64,000 nt of DNA. It comes from Ruegeria atlantica. Its GTDB lineage: Bacteria; Pseudomonadota; Alphaproteobacteria; Rhodobacterales; Rhodobacteraceae. The stretch spans positions 248,093 to 312,092 of the forward strand of contig NZ_CYPU01000039.1 in assembly GCF_001458195.1 (NCBI RefSeq). The letters are read 5' to 3'. The notes beneath the pieces are model-generated. The model was not told the DNA's origin and did not search any database. It was given only the letters and a program-made list of their open reading frames with translations. Shown one piece after another: positions 41,206 to 51,275 of this stretch. The position numbers and the translations under genes are program-made. How positions within the stretch are numbered: the first letter of the stretch is position 1; every line of letters starts with the position of its first letter.

Positions 41206-42540
41206 ATGGCACAGGGCCAGATTGCCCCCGGCATTGTCTCCGGGCGGCTGTCCAGCGATGAGCTGACCTCGAATTTCACGGATTTGCATCCGCCACTGGC
41301 CCCTCATGAGGCCGCCGTGGCAGCGGATCGGTGCTATTTTTGTTACGACGCACCATGCGTCACAGCCTGTCCGACAGACATCGACATTCCGCTGTTCATG
41401 CGCCAGATTCAGGCTGGTCAGCCCGAAGCAGCGGGTGAGACCATTTTGGCGCAGAACATTCTGGGCGGCATGTGCGCCCGCGTTTGCCCGACTGAAACGC
41501 TGTGCGAAGAAGTCTGCGTGCGCGAAACCGCCGAAGGTTCACCGGTCGAAATCGGTCGTCTTCAGCGCTATGCAACAGACAGTGTGATGGTTGGGGGAAG
41601 TCATCCGTTCCAACGGGCCGCACCAACCGGCAAAACGGTTGCCGTAATCGGGGCAGGGCCTGCGGGTTTGGCCTGTGCGCACCGGCTGGCCATGTTTGGG
41701 CATGACGTGGTGATCCACGAAAGCCGCCCCAAACCGGGTGGGCTGAACGAATACGGGATCGCAGCGTATAAATCGACCAACGATTTTGCTCAGGCCGAAG
41801 TCGACTGGCTGCTGAAAATCGGCGGAATCTCGATTGAGACCGGTTCAGTTCTGGGCGAGGGCGTCTCGCTGAAAGGGCTAGCCGAGAACTATGATGCAGT
41901 GTTTCTGTCTATTGGTCTTGCCGGGGTGAATGCCTTGCGCGCCGACGGGGTGGAAAAAGATGGTGTTCGCTTCGCAGTGGATTTCATTTCGGACGTGCGT
42001 CAGGCCTCTGATCTGGTTGATTTGCCCGTGGGTCGCAACGTGGTCGTCATCGGCGGCGGCATGACTGCAGTGGACGCTGCGGTGAAGTCGAAACTGTTGG
42101 GTGCCGAACATGTCACCATTGCCTATCGCCGTGGACGCGACGCAATGGGGGCCAGCCGGTACGAACAGGACCTCGCAGCCTCGCACGGCGTCAAGATCAT
42201 GACCAATGTGCAACCTGTGGCCATCCATGGAAACGGGGCCGCGGTCGAGATCGAGTTGGAGTATACTGCCAGCCACGATGGGCAACTGACCGGCACCGGG
42301 GAAATGATCCGCTTGCCTGCAGATCAGGTACTCAAGGCCATTGGCCAAAAGCTGGACGGCGCGCCGGAAGGTCTGGAACTGGACGGCAATAAGATCGCTG
42401 TGAACGGGGCTGGACGGACCTCAATGGCGGGTGTCTGGGCTGGGGGCGACTGTGCGGCGGGAGGCGAAGACCTGACCGTGACCGCAGTGGCCGAGGGCCG
42501 TGATGCCGCGATGGACATCCACGCAACTCTGGTTTCGTGA
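41206..42540 (+). CDS. preT: NAD-dependent dihydropyrimidine dehydrogenase, PreT/PydA flavoprotein subunit
   Basis: A 444-residue subunit that takes electrons from NAD(P)H for reduction of uracil and thymine, the first step of the reductive pathway. The N-terminal 110 residues have two cysteine-rich iron-sulfur motifs (CYFCYDAPCVTACP and GGMCARVCPTETLCEEVC). The FAD site is VAVIGAGPAGLACAHRLA and the NAD(P) site VVVIGGGMTAVDAAVK; it ends with AGVWAGGDCAAGGEDLTV. GGGAGTAGAG precedes the ATG at 41206. It is the first gene of an operon with the methyltransferase and preA. Confidence 0.92.
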   Translation: MAQGQIAPGIVSGRLSSDELTSNFTDLHPPLAPHEAAVAADRCYFCYDAPCVTACPTDIDIPLFMRQIQAGQPEAAGETILAQNILGGMCARVCPTETLCEEVCVRETAEGSPVEIGRLQRYATDSVMVGGSHPFQRAAPTGKTVAVIGAGPAGLACAHRLAMFGHDVVIHESRPKPGGLNEYGIAAYKSTNDFAQAEVDWLLKIGGISIETGSVLGEGVSLKGLAENYDAVFLSIGLAGVNALRADGVEKDGVRFAVDFISDVRQASDLVDLPVGRNVVVIGGGMTAVDAAVKSKLLGAEHVTIAYRRGRDAMGASRYEQDLAASHGVKIMTNVQPVAIHGNGAAVEIELEYTASHDGQLTGTGEMIRLPADQVLKAIGQKLDGAPEGLELDGNKIAVNGAGRTSMAGVWAGGDCAAGGEDLTVTAVAEGRDAAMDIHATLVS

Positions 42541-42586
42541 TAGGGTGGGGTATTCACCCCATTCCTTTCGCTGCTGAGGTATTCCC

Positions 42587-43423
42587 ATGTCCCAGATCGA
42601 ACAAGCCGTTGCCCAACACTATACCACCGGAGCCTTGACTGACCGCGTTCGCGCGGCGCTTGAGGCCAGTGGGGTTGACCCGGACGCGGCCACTGTGGCC
42701 GATCTGAAGGCGGGGGATGAGTTCCACACCGGCGGTGTTCTGGCCACAGACAGCCTGTTTGCGCAATTGTCACCGACCCACGCGACCCGTGTGCTGGATG
42801 TTGGCTGCGGCATCGGTGGGACGTCGCGGTACATCGTGGATCGCTATGACTCGACCGTGACCGGGGTCGACCTGACGCCAGAATTCGTTGAAACAGCTAC
42901 CGCCCTCAGCGATCTGGTCGGGCATTCCGACAAGGCCAGTTTTCACGTCGGAAGTGCTTTGGACATGCCGGTGCCTGATGCAGGGTTTGACCTTGCCGTC
43001 ATGTTGCATGTGGGCATGAACATCGAAGATAAGGCCGGGCTGTTCGTAGAAGTTTCGCGCGCGCTGGCCACGGGCGGGACATTTGCCCTGTTCGATGTGA
43101 TGGGCGGGGATGTGGACGAACCGCTGTCCTTCCCGCTGCCATGGTCAACGGTGTCCGAAACCTCGTTTGTACATGCGCCGCAGGTCTACAAGGACGCCGC
43201 GGGTGCCGCCGGTCTGGAACTGGCCGCCGAGACCGACCGCACAGAGTTCGCACTGAAGTTTTTCGAGGAAGTCTTCGCGCGCATCGCTGAAAGCGGACCA
43301 GCCCCCTTGGGCATCCACCTGATGATGGGCGAGACGGCGCCCGAAAAGTTTCAAAACTACGTCGCGAACCTCAAGGCCGGGCGTATTCGCCCGACCGAAA
43401 TGATATTCAAGAAAACCGGCTGA
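42587..43423 (+). CDS. Class I SAM-dependent methyltransferase within the pyrimidine operon
   Basis: A 278-residue Rossmann-fold methyltransferase. Motif I is VLDVGCGIGGTSRY (69-82), then VTGVDLTPEFVE and the post-I region DLAVMLHVGMN. The fold resembles small-molecule N- or C-methyltransferases. It sits between preT (46 bp upstream) and preA (18 bp downstream), so it is almost surely co-transcribed with them. The canonical reductive pyrimidine pathway has no methylation step, so its role is unknown. It could act on a side product, or may have been carried in. Confidence 0.85.
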   Translation: MSQIEQAVAQHYTTGALTDRVRAALEASGVDPDAATVADLKAGDEFHTGGVLATDSLFAQLSPTHATRVLDVGCGIGGTSRYIVDRYDSTVTGVDLTPEFVETATALSDLVGHSDKASFHVGSALDMPVPDAGFDLAVMLHVGMNIEDKAGLFVEVSRALATGGTFALFDVMGGDVDEPLSFPLPWSTVSETSFVHAPQVYKDAAGAAGLELAAETDRTEFALKFFEEVFARIAESGPAPLGIHLMMGETAPEKFQNYVANLKAGRIRPTEMIFKKTG

Positions 43424-43441
43424 GCCGGGAAGGGAGAAGCC

Positions 43442-44746
43442 ATGGCCGATCTGACAACAAACTTTCTGGGCATTTCCAGCCCCAATCCTTACTGGCTGGC
43501 CTCGGCGCCGCCGACGGACAAGGAATACAACGTGCGCCGCGCTTTCGAGGCCGGATGGGGTGGAGTCGTCTGGAAAACGCTCGGGTCCGAAGGGCCGCCG
43601 GTTGTTAACGTAAACGGGCCGCGCTACGGCGCGATCTATGGCGCGGACCGTCGCTTGTTGGGTCTGAACAACATCGAACTGATCACGGACCGACCGCTTG
43701 AGGTGAACCTCGAGGAAATGGCGCGGGTCAAGGCCGACTACCCGGATCGCGCGCTGATCGCGTCGATCATGGTGCCCTGCGAGGAAGAGGCCTGGAAAGC
43801 CATCCTGCCGCGTGTCGAAGAAACCGGCGCGGATGGGATCGAACTGAACTTTGGCTGCCCGCACGGGATGAGCGAACGCGGAATGGGCGCAGCGGTAGGA
43901 CAGGTGCCGGAATATATCGAGATGGTCACCCGCTGGTGTAAGAAATACTATGACCGACCCGTGATCGTGAAGCTGACGCCAAACATCACCGATGTTCGGA
44001 AGCCTGCTGAGGCGGCAAAAAACGGCGGCGCGGATGCAGTGTCACTGATCAACACGATCAATTCAATCACCAGCGTCGATCTGGACACGTTCAGCCCGGA
44101 ACCGTCGATTGATGGAAAAGGCAGCCACGGCGGGTATTGTGGCCCGGCGGTGAAGCCAATTGCCCTGTCGATGGTGTCCGAGATCGCGCGCGCCGAAGCC
44201 ACCCATGGCCTGCCGATTTCCGGCATCGGGGGCGTGACCACATGGCGCGATGCGGCAGAGTTCATTTCGCTGGGCTGTGGTAACGTTCAGGTGTGCACAG
44301 CTGCTATGACCTACGGCTTTAAGATCATCGACGAACTGACCGCAGGTCTGTCCAAGTGGATGGATGAAAAAGGGTACACAAACGTGTCCGAGATTGTCGG
44401 TCGTGCGGTTCCAAACGTGACCGATTGGCAATACTTGAACCTGAACTACGTGGCCAAGGCCAAGATCGATCAGGACGAGTGCATCAAATGCGGTCGATGC
44501 TATGCCGCGTGCGAAGACACCAGCCATCAGGCGATTTCCATGTCCGATGACCGGGTGTTCGAGGTCATGGATGACGAATGCGTCGCCTGTAACCTGTGCG
44601 TGGATGTTTGCCCGGTCGACGGCTGCATCTCAATGGTGCCAATGACCGCCGGAGAGGTCGATCCGCGGACCGGTTTGGAAGTTCAGCGCGATTATGCCAA
44701 CTGGACGACGCATCCAAACAATCCAATGGCCAAAGCTGCCGAGTAA
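43442..44746 (+). CDS. preA: NAD-dependent dihydropyrimidine dehydrogenase, PreA catalytic subunit
   Basis: A 434-residue subunit with an FMN-binding TIM barrel that reduces uracil/thymine to the dihydro form. The active-site loop with the catalytic cysteine is GCPHGMSERGMG. The C-terminal ferredoxin domain carries two [4Fe-4S] motifs (CIKCGRCYAACED and CVACNLCVDVCPVDGC). It forms the enzyme with PreT. GGGAAGGGAGAA upstream is a strong ribosome binding site. It ends convergently with the TRAP gene dctM. Confidence 0.95.
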   Translation: MADLTTNFLGISSPNPYWLASAPPTDKEYNVRRAFEAGWGGVVWKTLGSEGPPVVNVNGPRYGAIYGADRRLLGLNNIELITDRPLEVNLEEMARVKADYPDRALIASIMVPCEEEAWKAILPRVEETGADGIELNFGCPHGMSERGMGAAVGQVPEYIEMVTRWCKKYYDRPVIVKLTPNITDVRKPAEAAKNGGADAVSLINTINSITSVDLDTFSPEPSIDGKGSHGGYCGPAVKPIALSMVSEIARAEATHGLPISGIGGVTTWRDAAEFISLGCGNVQVCTAAMTYGFKIIDELTAGLSKWMDEKGYTNVSEIVGRAVPNVTDWQYLNLNYVAKAKIDQDECIKCGRCYAACEDTSHQAISMSDDRVFEVMDDECVACNLCVDVCPVDGCISMVPMTAGEVDPRTGLEVQRDYANWTTHPNNPMAKAAE

Positions 44747-44849
44747 ATCGGTTACTGACAACATAAAGGGGTCCGAAAGCGCGGGCCTCTTACCAGATGC
44801 AGACCGGCCCATACGGGGCATTCAAAGCCGCGTGACGGCAACTGTTATG

Positions 44850-46109
44850 CTAGATCAAGTAGGTCGACAGGCTTGGGACATAGCTTAGCAGGATCAAGAC
44901 GGCGGCCACCGCAATCAGAAATGGCCAAAGTGATTTCAGAATTGCTCCGGGGGTCGTGCCGCTCATGGATGAGGCGATATAGAGGCCAATTCCGACGGGT
45001 GGCGTAAGCAGGCCAAGAACAAGGTTCAGGCATACGACAACTCCGAACTGGTAGGGGCTGATGTCGTAGGATCCAGTGGCAATCGGTAACAAAATGGGAG
45101 TGATCAGGATGATGGCGGCAATACCATCGATCACCATCCCCACCAAAAGAAGCGCGGCATTTACGATCAGCAGAAACATGAACGGATTGGATGTGATCGA
45201 CGTGATAAGCCCCGCCAGCTGCTGCGGTATTTCTTCGTAGATGATGACCCAACCAAAAACGCTGGCCGCCGCGATCATGAACAGGATCATCGATGCATTT
45301 GCGGCTGTTCGCTTGAACATCTCGCCCAGATGTTGCGGCTTTAGCTCTCCGTAAATGAGCCATCCGACCAGAAATGCGATCAGCGAAGCGATGGCTGCGG
45401 ATTCCGTTGGCGTGGCGATGCCGAACAGAATACCGCCGATGATCGAAACCGGGATCAGCATGGCAGGAAGGGCGGCGATCAGGGCTTGCATGGCATCGCG
45501 GCGGGACATCCAGACGCCCTTTGGGAATTGCTGAAACCAACCGACAAGCGTGATCACCAAAGCAAAGGCCCCTGCCAGCAGCAGGCCGGGTATGATCCCG
45601 GCGATGAACATGTCGCCTATGGGAATCTGCGCCAAAACGCCAAAGATAACGAACATCATTGACGGCGGGATGACCGGTGCCAACAGGCCCCCGGCTGCTG
45701 TCGTGGCAGCGGCGAAGCCCTTGCTATAACCCTCTTCCTCCATCGCGGGGACCATGGCGCGGGACATCACAGCGATCTGTGCGGTCGCCGAGCCGATGAT
45801 GGCGGCCATGAACATGTTCGCCAGCAGGTTGATATAGGCGAGCCCGCCCCGGAATCCGCCCACGAATACACGCGCCAAAGCGACCAGGCGGCGTGTCATG
45901 CCACCTTCATTCATCAGCTCTCCGGTCAGCATGAACAGCGGGATTGCCAGCAGGCCGTAATTTTCCAACCCGCCAAACATTTTCTGCGCGAAACTGTCGT
46001 ACAGAACCGTGTTCCCGCTTTCCCAGATGTACCAGATTGCGGTGATCGCCAACACGATGGCAACGGGCACCGACAACAGCAGGGTGGCTAGAAAGACAAT
46101 CGGGCTCAT
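44850..46109 (-). CDS. dctM: TRAP transporter large permease (DctM family)
   Basis: A 419-residue inner-membrane protein with about twelve hydrophobic segments, the cation-coupled channel subunit of a tripartite ATP-independent periplasmic transporter. Typical stretches include IPLFMLTGELMNEGG and PVIPPSMMFVIFGV. The ATG at 46109 overlaps the dctQ stop (ATGA); longer frames upstream read into dctQ and are rejected. The substrate is probably an organic acid related to the downstream catabolic genes (inference). Confidence 0.93.
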   Translation of the reverse strand: MSPIVFLATLLLSVPVAIVLAITAIWYIWESGNTVLYDSFAQKMFGGLENYGLLAIPLFMLTGELMNEGGMTRRLVALARVFVGGFRGGLAYINLLANMFMAAIIGSATAQIAVMSRAMVPAMEEEGYSKGFAAATTAAGGLLAPVIPPSMMFVIFGVLAQIPIGDMFIAGIIPGLLLAGAFALVITLVGWFQQFPKGVWMSRRDAMQALIAALPAMLIPVSIIGGILFGIATPTESAAIASLIAFLVGWLIYGELKPQHLGEMFKRTAANASMILFMIAAASVFGWVIIYEEIPQQLAGLITSITSNPFMFLLIVNAALLLVGMVIDGIAAIILITPILLPIATGSYDISPYQFGVVVCLNLVLGLLTPPVGIGLYIASSMSGTTPGAILKSLWPFLIAVAAVLILLSYVPSLSTYLI

Positions 46110-46639
46110 ACCGGTGACCCTTGTCCGGGACGCGTCAGAAGATGCATCGTTGAATGTAGCGTTGCCCCCAAGGCAAACAGCCACATCACGAGCCAAAACA
46201 AAAACTTCGGAAGCCCGAGGGTTGAGGTCGGTTCGGCATAGATGAAGTTGAAAGTACTGCCTTGAAAAGCAATGGCATCGAACCCTGTACGTGCGATTTC
46301 CAGTGGCAGAAACCAACGCCAGCAGAACCACAGCATCGCGATTGCAAAAGCGAAGACAACGATGTCGACCGCCTTTTGAATGATTGCCCGGATATGAGGC
46401 GGAACCAGATCGACAAGGATCGTGATTGAGACTGAGTTTCGGTGGTGCAACGCGGCTGACGCGCCAAGGAATGTCATCCAAACCATGGCATAGATCGCCA
46501 GTTCATCCACCCAGAACAGGGCGTTGCCAGCGGTTCTGGTCACGACATTCAACAAAATCAACAAGGTGACGCAAACGGCCAGTGCTGCGGCACACCATAA
46601 CTCAACCCACGCCCACGCTGCAGACAGCCGGTATAACAT
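46106..46639 (-). CDS. dctQ: TRAP transporter small permease (DctQ family)
   Basis: A 177-residue protein with four membrane helices, the small membrane subunit of the TRAP system. Typical features are FWVDELAIYAMVWMTFLGASAALHHRNSVSI-type stretches (WVDELAIYAMVWMTFLG and ALHHRNSVSI). It is translationally coupled to dctM by a 4-bp overlap. A terminator-like hairpin separates it from dctP upstream. Confidence 0.92.
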   Translation of the reverse strand: MLYRLSAAWAWVELWCAAALAVCVTLLILLNVVTRTAGNALFWVDELAIYAMVWMTFLGASAALHHRNSVSITILVDLVPPHIRAIIQKAVDIVVFAFAIAMLWFCWRWFLPLEIARTGFDAIAFQGSTFNFIYAEPTSTLGLPKFLFWLVMWLFALGATLHSTMHLLTRPGQGSPV

Positions 46640-46654
46640 CGCCGATCCCCTATG

Positions 46655-46685
46655 AAAAAGGGCGCAGGATTGACCTGCGCCCTTT
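46655..46685 (-). terminator. Hairpin between dctP and dctQ (partial terminator)
   Basis: Read leftwards, AAAGGGCGCAGG and CCTGCGCCCTTT form a perfect 12-bp stem with a 5-base loop, ending in TTTTTC. It follows dctP by 18 bp, so it probably lets the binding protein be made in excess over the permeases. Confidence 0.75.
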
Positions 46686-46702
46686 CCTTGAAACGTTCAA
46701 CT

Positions 46703-48298
<1,596 letters not shown>

Positions 48299-48339
48299 TT
48301 ATCCGCATCTAGATATCCGATTTGCTTATATCGATGTGG

Positions 48340-49293
48340 CTATGGCTTCAGGCCGCATTCCGCGAACCCTTTGCGGATGATCTCTTTTTCCGCCTCGGTC
48401 AGTTCCAGCATTGGGGCCCGCACCTGCCCTCCGACCTGTCCCAGCAGCTCTTGCCAGTATTTTCCAAAAGCGGTGGGTTTGCCTGCAGGTTTGGTTCGCT
48501 TCATCGCGTCCCGCACCGGGTTCAGGCTGTCAAACACCTCGCGCGCCTCATCTGCTTTGCCGGCAAAAGCCAGCCGCGTGTATTCGTTCATGCGCTGATC
48601 ATTCTTGGTCTGTAACTGGTAAGGCGGCGACGAACACAGATACAGTTTCCAATCCAGTTCCAGAATATTGTCCAGCCATTCATGTTCAGCCGATGTCGAG
48701 ACATGAATTTTGTCGCCCACCATATGCGTCAGTTTCACATACATCTCACGCGGGACGGAGTACTTGATGGCCACGATGTTAGGCAAATCAGCAATCCGTG
48801 CGCATTCTTCGGGCTGCATCAGGTATCCGCTGTCCGGGTGGCTCCACATCGCGATCCCGATGTCCAGCTCATCGCAGAACCGCTTGTAGTACTGGTACAA
48901 AACCTCTGCACGATCCTGGACAAAGCTTAAAACAGGGGCATGCAAGACGATGTAATCGGCCCCACAATTCTGCGCATGGCGGGCCAGTTCCAGCGCCGTG
49001 TCCATGTTCTGATCCGAGACCGAGACAATCACACCGGCTTTGCCCGCGCATTCGTCAACCGCAATCTCAAAGTTGCGCTTGCGCTCATCAAGGCTCATCG
49101 AAAAGAACTCGCCCTGCTTGCCTGCCACGAACAGTCCCTGGATATCCAGATCGTCAATCCAGTGGCGAATGTTTGACCGCAGCCCGGCCTCATCCAGTGA
49201 CAAATCATCGTTGAAGGGGTTCAGGGCTGCGGCCCAGATGCCGGTCATGTTCTCGCGCGCATAGGCTTTGGCGTCGCGCTTGGAGTAGTTCAT
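48340..49293 (-). CDS. Dihydrodipicolinate synthase-family lyase, non-canonical
   Basis: A 317-residue TIM-barrel protein of the DapA/N-acetylneuraminate-lyase superfamily. The Schiff-base lysine is K177 in NIVAIKYS. Two catalytic motifs differ from DapA. The YNxP tyrosine motif reads WSHP (150-153). The GTTGE loop reads GKQGE (58-62). True dihydrodipicolinate synthase activity is therefore unlikely; an aldolase or hydratase acting on a pyruvate adduct is more plausible. GGAAGG precedes the start. It shares the strand with the dioxygenase and TRAP genes and is divergent from the dehydrogenase gene across a dyad-rich gap. Confidence 0.85.
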   Translation of the reverse strand: MNYSKRDAKAYARENMTGIWAAALNPFNDDLSLDEAGLRSNIRHWIDDLDIQGLFVAGKQGEFFSMSLDERKRNFEIAVDECAGKAGVIVSVSDQNMDTALELARHAQNCGADYIVLHAPVLSFVQDRAEVLYQYYKRFCDELDIGIAMWSHPDSGYLMQPEECARIADLPNIVAIKYSVPREMYVKLTHMVGDKIHVSTSAEHEWLDNILELDWKLYLCSSPPYQLQTKNDQRMNEYTRLAFAGKADEAREVFDSLNPVRDAMKRTKPAGKPTAFGKYWQELLGQVGGQVRAPMLELTEAEKEIIRKGFAECGLKP

Positions 49294-49381
49294 TTTAACG
49301 GGCCTTCCGATTAACGCGCAATTCTGGCGTCGCCATCAAAGCCTGATCACCCCACTTGATCCAATGCGAAAGCCGGGAATT

Positions 49382-49431
49382 GGGTATCTGAATTTAGAAT
49401 ACCCAAAGAATACCAATTTAGAATTCTTTGG
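49382..49431. promoter_or_regulatory. Tandem LysR-type operators in the divergent gap
   Basis: GGGTAT-N11-ATACCC (49382-49404) is a perfect LysR-type T-N11-A box. It is followed at once by CCAAAGAAT-N11-ATTCTTTGG (49403-49431), a second perfect dyad with the same N11 spacing. AATTTAGAAT occurs twice (49391 and 49415). The site lies between the DapA-like and aspartate-dehydrogenase-like genes, and a LysR gene ends that operon. Confidence 0.7.
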
Positions 49432-49451
49432 CGCTGGTTTAGGTTTGCCAC

Positions 49452-50225
49452 ATGAAAATAGGATTGATCGGTAAAGGCGCGATTGCGCAGCATGTCATGG
49501 GCGCGGTTCAGGCGCGAGGCCATATGGTACATGCGGTTCTGGTGCGACCAGGCAGCATTTCACAAAACCTGAACCTGTTTGTGGGTTCGGTGCCAGAGCT
49601 CATCGCAGAGGCGGACCTAGTGATCGAATGCGCTGGCCATCAGGCACTGGCGGCCAATGGCCCTCAGGTTCTGGGGCAGGGTACGGACATGATCACGGTG
49701 TCCGTCGGTGCATTGGCGGATCAAACGATTGCAGACGAGATGGAAAGCGCGGCCAGCGTGGGGCAGGCGAAACTGCACCTGGCCAGCGGCGCAATCGGTG
49801 CCCTTGATTGCCTGAGCGCTGCGGCGACCGGCAAATTAGACAAGGTTATCTATGTCGGGCGCAAGCCGCCGCTAGGTTGGAAAGGCTCTGCCGCAGCGGA
49901 CAGGCTGGATCTTGAGGGGCTGACACAGGTTGAAACGCACTTCACTGGGACCGCCCGAGAGGCGGCGTTGGCCTATCCCAAAAACGCAAACGTTGCGGCA
50001 GCCGTAGCCTTGGCTGGGATTGGATTTGATGAGACGCAGGTTAAACTCATCGCTGATCCGTCGATTGCGCAAAACATTCATGAAGTCGAGGCCGAAGGGG
50101 AATTCGGGCAGTTCCATTTCCGGATAAGCGGCAATTCCCTGCCGGACAATCCACGCAGCTCGGCCTTGGCCGCGATGAGTGTGGTGGCCAAGCTCGAGCA
50201 GCTTTCAAAGCCAATTGTGATATGA
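49452..50225 (+). CDS. Aspartate dehydrogenase-like oxidoreductase (NadX family)
   Basis: A 257-residue NAD(P)-dependent protein. The Rossmann start KIGLIGKGAIAQHV is followed by the family blocks VIECAGHQAL, SVGALAD, and EAALAYPKNANVAAAVALAG. Known members oxidise L-aspartate to iminoaspartate (or run in reverse) and can feed quinolinate synthesis. Here the partners are a 3-hydroxyanthranilate dioxygenase and an aldehyde dehydrogenase, so another amino acid intermediate may be the substrate. No strong ribosome binding site precedes the ATG. It overlaps the LysR gene by 4 bp. Confidence 0.85.
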   Translation: MKIGLIGKGAIAQHVMGAVQARGHMVHAVLVRPGSISQNLNLFVGSVPELIAEADLVIECAGHQALAANGPQVLGQGTDMITVSVGALADQTIADEMESAASVGQAKLHLASGAIGALDCLSAAATGKLDKVIYVGRKPPLGWKGSAAADRLDLEGLTQVETHFTGTAREAALAYPKNANVAAAVALAGIGFDETQVKLIADPSIAQNIHEVEAEGEFGQFHFRISGNSLPDNPRSSALAAMSVVAKLEQLSKPIVI

Positions 50226-51172
50226 CCATGGTGGAACGTCATTCACGTATCGTCGACCGCGCCCTGACCCGGCTGAAGCTACGCCAACTGCGTTTGCTGG
50301 TAGCGGTGGGAGCCCACGGTAACATCCAGAACGCCGCACGCGAGCTGGGCATCTCGCAACCGGCCGCAACCAAGATGATTCAGGATCTGGAACTGGATTT
50401 TGAGGTCAAGCTGTTTAGCCGGACCAATCGGGGTGTGATTCCGACCGTGTTCGGAGAAACTTTGATACGTCACGGCAAACTAATCTTTGCCCAGGTCTCG
50501 AACGCTGCGCAGGAACTGGATGACCTGAACGAAGGCAATGCAGGCCGCGTGGTGGTGGGCACTTTGTTGGCGGCCTCAACCAGCCTGCTGCCGGCGGCCA
50601 TTGAAATCCTTTTGGCTGACCGCCCGAATGTGGCGATCAAGATCAACGAGGGCACGAACGAAGTCCTGATGCCGAGGTTGCTTTCGGGCGAAATCGACAT
50701 GGTAGTCGGGCGGCTTCCCTCTCATAGGCACCGTGACAAGATCAGGCAGGAAAAGCTGTTTGAAGACCGTATTCTGGCGATTGTCGGCAATCAGCATCCT
50801 CTTGCGGGGCGCCCGGATGTTTCCTTCGCTCAGACCAAACCCTTTGGCTGGATCGTCCCGCCGCTGGAAACCACATTGCGGCGTCAGCTGGATCATTTCT
50901 TTGTTGGCCAGCAGCAATACGTTCCGCCCGTAACGATCGAATCCGTGTCCTACCTGACCAATCGTGCTTTGCTGCAGTCGCGCGATCTGATCGGGCTTAT
51001 GCCGGCCGAGGTCGTGTCGCAGGACATCGCCTACGGCTACCTGTTGCCATTGGATTGGGATGTCCCATTTGGGCAGGGGCCGATTGGTGTCTCATTCCGG
51101 GCGGATGATGATCTTTCCCCCGCTGGCCGGGCCTTTAAATCGGCGCTGCATCAGGCGGTGAAACAGAAATGA
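50222..51172 (+). CDS. LysR-family transcriptional regulator
   Basis: A 316-residue regulator with an N-terminal winged helix (LKLRQLRLLVAVGAHGNIQNAA, read as LRQLRLLVAVGAHGN; then LGISQPAATKMIQDLE) and a periplasmic-binding-like effector domain from about 95. The style is of the GbpR/PcaQ subgroup. It overlaps the preceding dehydrogenase gene (ATGA) and is therefore co-expressed with it, which would give autoregulation through the tandem N11 dyads at 49382-49431. It probably controls the whole cassette, with an aromatic or amino acid intermediate as effector (inference). Confidence 0.9.
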   Translation: MTMVERHSRIVDRALTRLKLRQLRLLVAVGAHGNIQNAARELGISQPAATKMIQDLELDFEVKLFSRTNRGVIPTVFGETLIRHGKLIFAQVSNAAQELDDLNEGNAGRVVVGTLLAASTSLLPAAIEILLADRPNVAIKINEGTNEVLMPRLLSGEIDMVVGRLPSHRHRDKIRQEKLFEDRILAIVGNQHPLAGRPDVSFAQTKPFGWIVPPLETTLRRQLDHFFVGQQQYVPPVTIESVSYLTNRALLQSRDLIGLMPAEVVSQDIAYGYLLPLDWDVPFGQGPIGVSFRADDDLSPAGRAFKSALHQAVKQK

Positions 51173-51275
51173 GGTCAGGTATTCGTCAAATTGATATCAG
51201 TATCCACCCAATTTACTTGAAGTAATGCCAGCCATTGCGTGATTTGAAATAGTCAAAGTCGGAGGCACCGGTTTC

